Positions 6,495 through 13,461 of a DNA stretch of 13,461 bases are shown one piece after another. Every line of letters begins with the position of its first letter. The stretch's first letter is position 1. Under the pieces are notes generated by a model. That model did no database searches and was not told where the DNA came from. It worked only from the letters and a program-made list of their open reading frames with translations. The position numbers and the translations under genes were made by a program. The stretch lies in NCBI GenBank assembly GCA_031273145.1, contig JAISSL010000272.1:1-13461 (forward strand). Reading direction: 5' to 3'. The stretch comes from Zoogloeaceae bacterium (GTDB lineage Bacteria; Pseudomonadota; Gammaproteobacteria; Burkholderiales; Rhodocyclaceae).

Positions 6495-7631
6495 GTGTCC
6501 GACCTGCCTCACATTCTGGTTGTTGATGATTCAAATGTGGTTCGCACCGTGCTCAACCAGCATCTGAAAGACGTGTACGAAATCCGCGAGGAAGTCGACG
6601 GTGAATCCGCCTGGCAGGCACTGGTGCTTGATACGTCCATCGCGGCGGTCATCTCCGACCTGCAAATGCCCGTACTGGACGGCCTTGGCCTCTTGGAGCG
6701 CATTCGCTCCTGCCGCCTTTCCCGGCTGCGCGATATTCCCTTCATCCTGATTTCCAGCGAGGAAGATCAGGCCATGCTGGAAAAATTCAAGGCGCTTGGC
6801 GTATCCGATGTCATCTCCAAGAACATCAAGGCATCCGACCTGAAAACCCGTCTGCATGGCCTGCTGCAATTCTCGCTAACCCAGCAATCGCTGGAACAAT
6901 CCCTCGCAAGTCAGACCAAGGACGCAAAAACCGGCTTATTCACCCGCCGCTATATCGAACTCCATGCCGCGCAGTCCATCTCCTACTCCCTGAGGCACGA
7001 TACGCCCTTCTGCCTGATGATTATCGGCTTCGACAATTACGCGCGCATCATCTCCCAGTTAGGGGAAGAAAAGGTGGAAAGCATCGGAACCAAATTCGCG
7101 CAAAAGATTGCGGACAAGATACGCAAGGAAGATAGCGTCGGCCTTTTTTCGCCCGGGCGGTTTGCCGTGGTTTCCCCCGGCACCGCGCCGGAAGCCTGCG
7201 CCATTTTCGCCCGCCGGCTTCGTCACGCAATTGCGGAAGCGAACATTTCCGCCAAGGGACAGCGCATTCCCCTCACCATGAGCGCGGGAATTGCCAGCGT
7301 TCCCTCGGATGACGCCTCTTCCGCCGAACAACTGATGGAACTTGCCTATCAACGGATGGAAGCGGCCATTGCCGCCGGGGGGAACCGCACGGAATACGGC
7401 AAGATTATCAAGGCCAACCGTCGCGCCGCAAGCGCGATGCGCGTAGATCAGGCGCTCGAATTAATCCGCGCGCAACAGTTTAAAACCGTGATTCCGCAAT
7501 TGCCCGCCCTGGGGAAACAAATCCTGCCCCTGCTTCACCTCATGCAGAAGGAATTTGAACTGGAATTTCCCCTGGAAGAACTGGAAAAAAATCTCGCCGC
7601 GCGTAAATCGCGCCCATCAGCTAAAGGATGA
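6495..7631 (+). CDS. Response regulator with degenerate GGDEF domain
   Basis: Cytoplasmic signalling protein of 378 residues. Residues 5-122 are a REC domain with the full phosphorylation apparatus: acidic pair Asp11-Asp12, phospho-acceptor Asp55 (VISDLQMP), Ser87 and Lys109. Residues about 145-302 are a GGDEF fold (TGLFTRRYIELH, then LMIIGFDNYARI), but the signature reads SPGRF (219-223) instead of GGDEF, and the first metal-binding Asp is Gly178, so diguanylate cyclase activity is unlikely. An RxxD motif (Arg210-Asp213) stands exactly five residues before the signature, where the c-di-GMP inhibitory site lies in active enzymes. The last 75 residues form a helical tail of unknown role. The protein could be a phosphorylation-gated c-di-GMP receptor or scaffold. 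No kinase gene is adjacent. Starts at GTG with a good ribosome-binding site. Confidence 0.9.
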   Translation: MSDLPHILVVDDSNVVRTVLNQHLKDVYEIREEVDGESAWQALVLDTSIAAVISDLQMPVLDGLGLLERIRSCRLSRLRDIPFILISSEEDQAMLEKFKALGVSDVISKNIKASDLKTRLHGLLQFSLTQQSLEQSLASQTKDAKTGLFTRRYIELHAAQSISYSLRHDTPFCLMIIGFDNYARIISQLGEEKVESIGTKFAQKIADKIRKEDSVGLFSPGRFAVVSPGTAPEACAIFARRLRHAIAEANISAKGQRIPLTMSAGIASVPSDDASSAEQLMELAYQRMEAAIAAGGNRTEYGKIIKANRRAASAMRVDQALELIRAQQFKTVIPQLPALGKQILPLLHLMQKEFELEFPLEELEKNLAARKSRPSAKG

Positions 7632-7666
7632 CGCTTCTCTTTGCCATAAATGGCGAAGAGAAGCGT
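7631..7666. terminator. 15-bp hairpin between convergent genes
   Basis: Arms ACGCTTCTCTTTGCC (7631-7645) and GGCGAAGAGAAGCGT (7652-7666) pair at 14 positions plus one T-G position around a 6-nt loop. The stem begins at the last base of the REC-GGDEF stop codon and ends 25 nt before the stop of the opposing zinc-ribbon gene. It has no T-run on either side, so it is best read as a bidirectional 3'-end hairpin, possibly with factor help. Confidence 0.55.
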
Positions 7667-7691
7667 GACAAGGCGCGTTGTTGCGCCAATG

Positions 7692-8825
7692 CTACTGACA
7701 GAGCAGGCTGGGGCCGGTACAGACGTGTGGCGCGGGGCGGGCGTTCGCGGCAGCGCGCGCAGCCCGTTGCTGTTCCTCTGCCTTTTTCGCTGCTGCTCTT
7801 TCCCGCTCGGCGTTAGCCGCCCGTTGTTCCTCCGCCCTTTTCGCCGCCGCTCTTTCCCGCGCTGCGGCTGCGGCTCTTTCCCGCGCGGCTGCGGCTTTTG
7901 CCTTTTCCCGTTCTGCGGCAAGAGCCTTTTCCCGCTCTTCGGCAGCAAGGGCTTCCTGTTCTGCCTCCGCAGATAATGCTTCTTCCGCAGAAGGTTCAGC
8001 TTCCGCAGGCGCTTCCCCTTCTTCTCCCGGCGCTTCTTCTGGCGACGCGCCTTCTTCATCAAGCGGCTCGGTTGCCTCCTCTGGCGCATCCGTCGTCAGG
8101 ACGGGAGGAGTTTCCGGCGCGGCTTCTTCCGGTTTTTCTCCAGAGAAGACGGAAAACCAGATTGCCACCGCCAGTAGCGCCAGCGCCATGACAACGATGC
8201 CCATTATCAACGGAAGGCGGGAAGCAGGCGTCGGAGTCGGCGTTACGGTCTCTAAAGCGTCCTCCTGCATGGCAGGTTCGGAAGTATCACTCTGCGGTAT
8301 GGCTTGCGAAACCTTGTCCTGCGCGACCGTTTCCGAAATGCTTTCCTGCGGCGCAACTTTCACAGTGCCGTACTGCATGGCGGGTTGGGAAGTGGCGCTC
8401 TGCGGTATGGCTTGCGAAACCTCGCCCTGCGCGACCGTTCCCGAAATGCTTTCCTGCGGCGCAACTTTCACAGCGTCGTACTGCATGGCGGGTTGGGAAG
8501 TGGCACCTTGCGGTACAGTTTCCAAAACGCTGTTCTGCGGAACGGTTGCCGAAACGTCGTTTTGCGGCGCGGCGACTATGGCGGGTTCCGGGTACGCGAT
8601 GATTTCCGCCACGGGCACGGTTGCCGCCGCTACCGCCGTTTCTGGTACGGGAGCTGCGGCTGCCGTTGCCGTTACCGCCAGCCCCGCGCCGCAATGCCTG
8701 CAAAACCGAGCGGACAGGGGATTGGGAGACTGGCAGGCAGGGCAGGGGCGCATAAGCGCTTGTCCGCAATTCCGGCAGAAGCGGGTTGGGCTGGATTGTG
8801 GCGCGTTGCAATGCGGACAATTCAT
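7692..8825 (-). CDS. Double zinc-ribbon, single-pass membrane protein with TolA-like helical C-terminus
   Basis: Not assigned to a named family. Of 377 residues, 1-50 hold two treble-clef zinc ribbons (Cys3/6/17/20 and Cys28/31/42/45). Residues 51-200 are a Pro/Ala/Gln-rich linker with a near-identical 36-residue repeat (108-143, 144-179, start of a third). Residues 204-227 are one hydrophobic helix. Residues 230-290 are Glu/Pro/Ala-rich, and about 285-362 form an Ala/Glu/Arg/Lys helix resembling the long TolA arm. The tail (HVCTGPSLLCQ) has two more cysteines. A cytoplasmic zinc-ribbon end and a periplasmic helix is the simplest topology, by inference. GAGG upstream supports the ATG at 8825. 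It starts 10 nt after the preceding gene, also a zinc-ribbon membrane protein, so the two are almost certainly one operon and may act together. The charged-helix part may simply be low-complexity sequence. Confidence 0.85.
   Translation of the reverse strand: MNCPHCNAPQSSPTRFCRNCGQALMRPCPACQSPNPLSARFCRHCGAGLAVTATAAAAPVPETAVAAATVPVAEIIAYPEPAIVAAPQNDVSATVPQNSVLETVPQGATSQPAMQYDAVKVAPQESISGTVAQGEVSQAIPQSATSQPAMQYGTVKVAPQESISETVAQDKVSQAIPQSDTSEPAMQEDALETVTPTPTPASRLPLIMGIVVMALALLAVAIWFSVFSGEKPEEAAPETPPVLTTDAPEEATEPLDEEGASPEEAPGEEGEAPAEAEPSAEEALSAEAEQEALAAEEREKALAAEREKAKAAAARERAAAAARERAAAKRAEEQRAANAERERAAAKKAEEQQRAARAAANARPAPHVCTGPSLLCQ
8290..8505 (-). repeat. Two near-identical 108-bp tandem repeats inside the zinc-ribbon gene
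   Basis: Copies 8290-8397 and 8398-8505 are in exact 108-bp register and differ at only a handful of positions; partial copies flank both ends (about 8254-8289, and degenerate sequence after 8505). They code the 36-residue linker repeat and keep the frame. Such high identity points to recent duplication or ongoing copy-number change. Confidence 0.9.
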
Positions 8826-8835
8826 GGCGCAGACC

Positions 8836-9711
8836 TCAACTCAGGCGGTTGCCGCATTCGCCGCAAAAGGTATCGCCCGGTGCAAGCGGCGCGGCGCATT
8901 TGGGACAATTTGTCGCGGAAGCTGCGGCTGGCTGCGCGGACAAGGTAGGCTCAACGGGTGACGCGGGCGGCGGCAGAGCTGGGTTCGCCTGCTTCGCGCC
9001 AGAACACATCCGACCACCACTCCGCTCAATGCCAATCAGGATCGGCACGGTCATGACCATTGCCAATACGAACAGCAGGAGATTGGTGAGCAAGGCCACG
9101 CAAAAAATAACGCGCGCCCCGAGACGAATGGCCTGTACAAGCATAGCTACCCCAAGCGCCCGGTGAAAATGCGTGTCATATTGCTGGGTCAGCAGGGTTG
9201 GCGAATTGACATCTTTTTCCTTTCGCGCTTCCAGAGCTGCCAAACCCTCCGACAGATAGGTATCCCAGCCGGAAACGTAGGCACTGCGCCGGTTTTCGGG
9301 AATGCGCCGCATGAGTTCCAGCACCAGCTTGCTGTGTTCCTCGTTGCTGTTCGCCTCTCCGAATCTGTATTTCTTGACGATGCTTACGATGTTATCGCCG
9401 TATTTTTTGGTGAGTGTGACGAAATCGCCTTCCACGACTTTTCGTACACTGTACTGTGATCCAAGCCCCAGCCAACCCGCAACCTGCGCGCCCAGAGCCA
9501 ATTTTCTGCTTTCGTCATCATCTTCTTCCACGCCATAGCGCGGTACCGAAAAATCGTTGTCAACAAAAGTGGCCGATAAGCAGAATAGGGTGTATACGCT
9601 TGCCACAAACGCCACCACCGCCAGTATCCGGCAAACCCAATGGGCAGCGACGAACAGGGGCAAATCAAGACTGAAGTTTCGCATGGAAACTTTTTGGATG
9701 GTCATATTCAT
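8836..9711 (-). CDS. Two-helix membrane protein with C-terminal zinc ribbon
   Basis: Not recognised as a named family. The 291 residues comprise a hydrophobic helix at about 24-48, a soluble, charged, mostly helical region (about 50-195) predicted to be periplasmic, a second helix at about 199-228, a Pro/Ala linker, and a zinc ribbon at the end (Cys269, Cys272, Cys283, Cys286; NCPKCAAPLAPGDTFCGECG) that would lie in the cytoplasm. The start at 9711 has GGAG 6 nt upstream; ATGs at 9705 and 9684 are possible alternatives. It is first of a two-gene operon with the double zinc-ribbon protein (10-nt gap), and follows alaS after a 92-bp gap containing a T7 run on the coding strand. Two adjacent membrane proteins with cytoplasmic zinc ribbons suggest a partnership, but the role is unknown. 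Confidence 0.85.
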   Translation of the reverse strand: MNMTIQKVSMRNFSLDLPLFVAAHWVCRILAVVAFVASVYTLFCLSATFVDNDFSVPRYGVEEDDDESRKLALGAQVAGWLGLGSQYSVRKVVEGDFVTLTKKYGDNIVSIVKKYRFGEANSNEEHSKLVLELMRRIPENRRSAYVSGWDTYLSEGLAALEARKEKDVNSPTLLTQQYDTHFHRALGVAMLVQAIRLGARVIFCVALLTNLLLFVLAMVMTVPILIGIERSGGRMCSGAKQANPALPPPASPVEPTLSAQPAAASATNCPKCAAPLAPGDTFCGECGNRLS

Positions 9712-9803
9712 GTGCTTCTCCCGAAGATTGAATAAAAAAAGAGGGTGAATGATACCAAACTGCTATGAAATGCAGGGCACAAGTTTACCTCATTCATGGC
9801 GGC

Positions 9804-12449
9804 TCAACATTTTGCATCAAACCATTTTTTCACGCTTGTTTTCACGCTTGCCAGTGCGCCGGCCAGTTTTTCCGGCTCTGTGCCGCCGGCCTGCGCCATG
9901 TCCGGCCTGCCGCCGCCCTTGCCGCCGACTTGTTGCGCGACGAAATTCACCAGTTCCCCGGCTTTGACCTTGCCCGTCAAATCGGCAGTTACGCCCGCAA
10001 TCAGGCTTACCTTGCCGTCCGCAACAGTCGCCAGCACGATGACGGCGGATTTGAGTTTGTCTTTCAGTTTATCCAGCGTTTCGCGTAAGGTCGCGGGGTC
10101 AATGCCTTCCAGCGTGGCGGTCAGAAGTTTTGCGCCGTTGCCGATTTCAAGGGACTGTCCGGCAAGGTCGTCAATCTGGCTGCCCGCCAGCTTCGATTTC
10201 AGCCGGACGACTTCCTTCTCAAACGCTCTCGTCTGTTCAATCAGGCCGGTAATGCGCTCGGCCAAGGCTTCCGGTTGCGCCTTCAGGAGCGCGGCGATTT
10301 CCTCTACCCGTTCTTCCTGTGTTTGTAGATAGGCGAGCGCATTCAACCCCGTTACCGCTTCGACGCGGCGCACGCCGGCGGCCACGCCGCTTTCGAAGAT
10401 GATTTTGAATAAGCCGATGTCGCCGGTACGTTGAACGTGCGTCCCGCCGCAGAATTCTTTGGATGTGCCGATGGAAAGCACCCGCACCGTGTTGCCGTAT
10501 TTCTCGCCAAATAGCATCAACGCGCCGGTTTTTTGCGCGGCTTCCAGCGACATCACCGCCGCCTCGGTGGCGGTATTGTGCAGGATTTCCGCATTTACCA
10601 GACTTTCCACCTTGCGGATTTCGGCGGCGGACATCGGCGCGTGGTGGGCGAAGTCGAAGCGGGTCTTATCGGGATCAACCTGCGAACCCTTCTGCTGGAC
10701 ATGGCTGCCCAACACTTCCCGCAACGCCTTGTGCATGATATGGGTGACGGAGTGATTGCGGGCAGTGGCGGCGCGGGCTTCCACGTCAACTCTGGCGCTC
10801 ACCTTGTCGCCGGTACGCAGTACCCCGGTTTTGACGATGCCGTGATGCCCGAAAACCGCCGCCTGGATTTTTTGCGTGTCCTCAACGGCGAACAGTCCCG
10901 CGCCTTTCAGTTCGCCCCGGTCGCCGACCTGCCCGCCGGATTCGGCATAGAAGGGCGTGTTATCGAGCACGACGACGCCAAATTCGCCCTCGTTCAACTG
11001 CGGGACGGTTGCGCCATCCCGGTAGAGCGCGAGAATCTCGCCCGTGGCTTCCAGCGTGTCGTACCCCTGAAAATTCGTATCTGCGCCGGTATAGTCGAGA
11101 TTGGCGACCATCCTGAATTTTCCGGCTGCCCGCGCCTGTTCCTTCTGCCGCGCCATGGCGGTATCGAAGGCGGCAGTATCCACCGTCACGCCGTGTTCGC
11201 GGCACATGTCGGCGGTGAGATCGAGCGGAAAACCGTAAGTGTCATGCAGCTTGAAGGCCGTCTCGCCGTTGAAGACTTTCAGATGCTTTGCCTGCAATGC
11301 CGCCAGTTCCGCTTCCAGAATCGCCATGCCGTGTTCGATGGTGGCGAAAAAGCGTTCTTCTTCGGCTTTCAGGGTTTCCATAATGCGCGGCTCGCCGCTG
11401 ACGAGTTCCGGGTAAGCCGCGCCCATTTCGGCAACAAGATCGGGGACGAGGCGGTAGAAGAAAGCCATCCGCATACCGAGTTTGTAGCCGTGCCGGATGG
11501 CGCGGCGGATGATGCGGCGCAGCACAAAGCCGCGCCCCTCGTTGCCGGGAATCACGCCGTCGGCAATCAAAAAGGCGCAGGCGCGAATGTGGTCGGCCAG
11601 CACCTTGAGGCTTGGGCTTTCCATGTCGGCGGTCGAAGTCTCACGCGCGGCGGCGGCGATGAGATTCTGGAACAAATCAATCTCATAATTGGAATGCACG
11701 CCCTGCAACACGGCAGAAACGCGCTCCAGCCCCATGCCGGTATCCACGCTCGGTTTGGGCAACGGGTGCATCACGCCTGCTTCGTCGCGGTTGAACTGCA
11801 TGAAGACGTTGTTCCAGATTTCGATGTAGCGGTCGCCGTCCTCGTCCGGCGTACCGGGCAGCCCGCCGGGGATGTGCGCGCCGTGGTCGTAGAAAATCTC
11901 GGTGCAGGGGCCGCAGGGGCCGGTATCGCCCATCATCCAGAAATTATCGGAAGCATAGCGCGCGCCCTTGTTGTCGCCGATGCGGATGACGCGCTCCGGG
12001 GCAAGCCCCACCTCTTTCGTCCAGATGGCGTAGGCTTCATCGTCCTCGGCATAGACGGAGACGTAGAGCCGCTCCTTCGGCAGCTTGAAAACTTCGGTGA
12101 GCAACTCCCAGGCGTAGAGAATCGCGTCGCGTTTAAAGTAATCGCCAAAGGAAAAATTGCCGAGCATCTCGAAAAAGGTGTGGTGCCGGGCGGTATAGCC
12201 GACGTTTTCCAGATCGTTGTGTTTGCCGCCCGCCCGCACGCATTTTTGCGAAGTCGTGGCGCGGGTGTAGGGACGCTTGTCGAACCCAAGAAACACGTCC
12301 TTGAACTGGTTCATGCCCGCGTTGGTGAAGAGCAGGGTGGGGTCTTCATGCGGCACAAGCGAGCTGGAAGCGACAATCTGGTGTCCCTTGGACGCAAAGA
12401 ATTTCAGGAACTGCGCGCGGATTTCGGCGGATTTCATGGAACGACCCAT
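9804..12449 (-). CDS. alaS: Alanyl-tRNA synthetase
   Basis: Charges tRNA-Ala with alanine and clears mischarged Ser/Gly; essential and cytoplasmic. The 881-residue product is full length with all domains: class II catalytic core ([20 protein letters not shown]; motif 2 region [20 protein letters not shown]; motif 3 region [17 protein letters not shown]), tRNA-recognition domain, editing domain with the zinc ligands HSVTHIMH (about residue 565) and CGGTH (about 665), and the C-Ala domain with [12 protein letters not shown] near 850. Family members usually start like MKSAEIR, which here is the fifth codon (ATG at 12437), so the true product may be 877 residues; neither ATG has a clear ribbon of Shine-Dalgarno bases. 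A TAAAAT about 20 nt upstream could be the -10 box. Monocistronic as far as seen. Confidence 0.97.
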   Translation of the reverse strand: MGRSMKSAEIRAQFLKFFASKGHQIVASSSLVPHEDPTLLFTNAGMNQFKDVFLGFDKRPYTRATTSQKCVRAGGKHNDLENVGYTARHHTFFEMLGNFSFGDYFKRDAILYAWELLTEVFKLPKERLYVSVYAEDDEAYAIWTKEVGLAPERVIRIGDNKGARYASDNFWMMGDTGPCGPCTEIFYDHGAHIPGGLPGTPDEDGDRYIEIWNNVFMQFNRDEAGVMHPLPKPSVDTGMGLERVSAVLQGVHSNYEIDLFQNLIAAAARETSTADMESPSLKVLADHIRACAFLIADGVIPGNEGRGFVLRRIIRRAIRHGYKLGMRMAFFYRLVPDLVAEMGAAYPELVSGEPRIMETLKAEEERFFATIEHGMAILEAELAALQAKHLKVFNGETAFKLHDTYGFPLDLTADMCREHGVTVDTAAFDTAMARQKEQARAAGKFRMVANLDYTGADTNFQGYDTLEATGEILALYRDGATVPQLNEGEFGVVVLDNTPFYAESGGQVGDRGELKGAGLFAVEDTQKIQAAVFGHHGIVKTGVLRTGDKVSARVDVEARAATARNHSVTHIMHKALREVLGSHVQQKGSQVDPDKTRFDFAHHAPMSAAEIRKVESLVNAEILHNTATEAAVMSLEAAQKTGALMLFGEKYGNTVRVLSIGTSKEFCGGTHVQRTGDIGLFKIIFESGVAAGVRRVEAVTGLNALAYLQTQEERVEEIAALLKAQPEALAERITGLIEQTRAFEKEVVRLKSKLAGSQIDDLAGQSLEIGNGAKLLTATLEGIDPATLRETLDKLKDKLKSAVIVLATVADGKVSLIAGVTADLTGKVKAGELVNFVAQQVGGKGGGRPDMAQAGGTEPEKLAGALASVKTSVKKWFDAKC

Positions 12450-12612
12450 AGCAGAAAACTTGCTATTTTACCGGGAATTGCCCCGAACAACCCAGACAGG
12501 ATTTACAGATGTCGCTCTTTTGCGCGGATTCCACGCAGGAACTCTCAGACTGGTGTCTTGCAGGTCTTGCAGACGACAACTGAAAAACCATTGGTACTGG
12601 GGCGAATCTTGC

Positions 12613-13461
12613 TCAGAATATGTCTCCCTGCTTCCCGGTTTTTTCTTCCACACTGGCCTTTTTGAAGGTGGTAGCGCCGTAGGAAAGGTCAAGGTATTCC
12701 GCCCGTTCGCTACCATTCAACAATCCGGCAATGGTGAGGATTTGCAGTTTGCGAAACGCCTCTCCGTTAGCGGGACTGGTGTAATAACCCGCTTTGACGG
12801 CTTCTGTCGTCATGGCCTTGGTCGGTTGCGCCAACGTGACAAACAGGCCAATTGCCGCCTTTTCCCGCTCAACCACATGAGCCAGTTCGCGGATCATTCT
12901 CACTTCCACGTTTTCGCCCCCCTTCACGGATACCACAATTTTCTTGTGCGTCTTGCTGCCGTCCTGAAAGAAAATCATGCCATCAATGCCGCCATCCGCG
13001 CCTTTTTTCTTGCCCTGATAGGGTTGCGCGTTGACCAACGAGCAAGCCCACCACTGGAACTGATATTTGTCGCGCCTTGCCAAATCCATTGCGCCTTCTA
13101 GGTCCTTGGGCGTACCATGCACCTCAAAGCCGATTTCGGGAAATGCGTCCTTCAAGCGTTTTTCAATCAACGTGATAGCCAGGTGGGTAATGTCAATGCC
13201 AATCCACTGGCGCTTCAGTTTTTGCGCGGCATGAACCGCCGTGCCACAACCGCAGAACGGGTCAAGCACCACCTCTCCTTCTCTGCTGCTGGCGCTGACA
13301 ATGCGTTCCAGCAAGGCAAGCGGCTTTTGCGTCGGGTAGCCAAGGCGCTCTTGCGCCTGGGAATGTATAGGGGCTACATCATCCCAAAGGTCGTCAACGG
13401 TTTCGCCTTCCAGTTCGTCTAAAAAACGCTTCCGCCGAATCCTGTGAGATTTATCGGCGGG
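12613..13461 (-). CDS. Beta-class DNA methyltransferase fused to an Mrr-like nuclease domain (cut by right edge)
   Basis: C-terminal 282 residues of a longer protein; the frame stays open to the window edge. Fragment residues 42-47 are YPTQKP and 66-75 include the SAM-binding motif I, LDPFCGCGTA, as in N6-adenine/N4-cytosine methyltransferases. Motif I lies near the end, so the catalytic DPPY and target-recognition region must be upstream, outside the window (beta-type order). From about residue 135 a second domain follows: GADGGIDG (154-161) and VVSVKGG (176-182), then VEREKAAIGLFVTLAQPTKAM, resembling the Mrr-type PD-(D/E)xK restriction fold. The usual Glu/Gln before the catalytic Lys is Ser (SVK), so cutting activity is uncertain. 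It could be a self-contained restriction-modification protein or a solitary methyltransferase with a vestigial nuclease. It ends 163 bp before alaS, which reads the same way. Confidence 0.88.
   Translation of the reverse strand, partial: PADKSHRIRRKRFLDELEGETVDDLWDDVAPIHSQAQERLGYPTQKPLALLERIVSASSREGEVVLDPFCGCGTAVHAAQKLKRQWIGIDITHLAITLIEKRLKDAFPEIGFEVHGTPKDLEGAMDLARRDKYQFQWWACSLVNAQPYQGKKKGADGGIDGMIFFQDGSKTHKKIVVSVKGGENVEVRMIRELAHVVEREKAAIGLFVTLAQPTKAMTTEAVKAGYYTSPANGEAFRKLQILTIAGLLNGSERAEYLDLSYGATTFKKASVEEKTGKQGDIF

Noticed and set aside
8254..8510. CRISPR-like array
   Set aside because: The 108-bp units are directly adjacent, without spacers, and in frame with a coding sequence, so this is a protein repeat. 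No CRISPR array was seen in the window.
8188..8961. Repetitive Cys-rich 257-codon plus-strand frame
   Set aside because: Antisense reading of the 108-bp repeats and zinc-ribbon codons of the minus-strand operon; no ribosome-binding site.
10533..12665. 710-codon open frame on the plus strand
   Set aside because: It lies wholly antisense to alaS, which is certain from its family motifs. The long open frame is a by-product of GC-rich codon use on the opposite strand, and its protein shows no family motif.

Overview
The window looks like a chromosomal stretch from a betaproteobacterium of moderate GC content, possibly of the Nitrosomonadales/Gallionellaceae type. This rests on the character of AlaS, GlnE and Aat and on the style of the intergenic palindromes. 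It is recognition by eye, not a database result. Every gene but one lies on the minus strand.

Layout from left to right: the N-terminal 419 codons of glnE (nitrogen regulation, cut by the left edge); an intergenic stretch with a 131-bp element bounded by perfect 34-bp inverted repeats; three tandem, diverged paralogues of an exported outer-membrane-type beta-barrel protein, two with a recognisable promoter and all three followed by a hairpin; a 330-bp gap with REP-like palindromes; aat (N-end rule tRNA-protein transferase) and an NlpC/P60 hydrolase in one probable transcription unit; a divergent (plus-strand) REC-degenerate-GGDEF protein; a two-gene operon of membrane-anchored zinc-ribbon proteins; alaS; and, cut by the right edge, a beta-class DNA methyltransferase fused to an Mrr-like nuclease domain.

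The most interesting signal is at the 5' end of the barrel gene nearest glnE. Its signal-peptide region contains 3.8 copies of a 10-bp unit. With the present copy number the well-placed ATG is out of frame with a fully open 281-codon barrel frame. Removing two units or adding one restores a textbook signal peptide. This is the architecture of a phase-variable surface protein switched by slipped-strand mispairing, here apparently caught OFF, under a near-consensus sigma70 promoter (TTGACA, 17-bp spacer, TAACAT) and beside two intact paralogues without the repeat.

Secondary points of interest are the zinc-ribbon operon (one protein has two N-terminal zinc ribbons, a near-identical 36-residue repeat, one membrane helix and a TolA-like charged helix) and the REC-GGDEF protein, which has lost its catalytic signature but keeps an RxxD c-di-GMP-binding motif.
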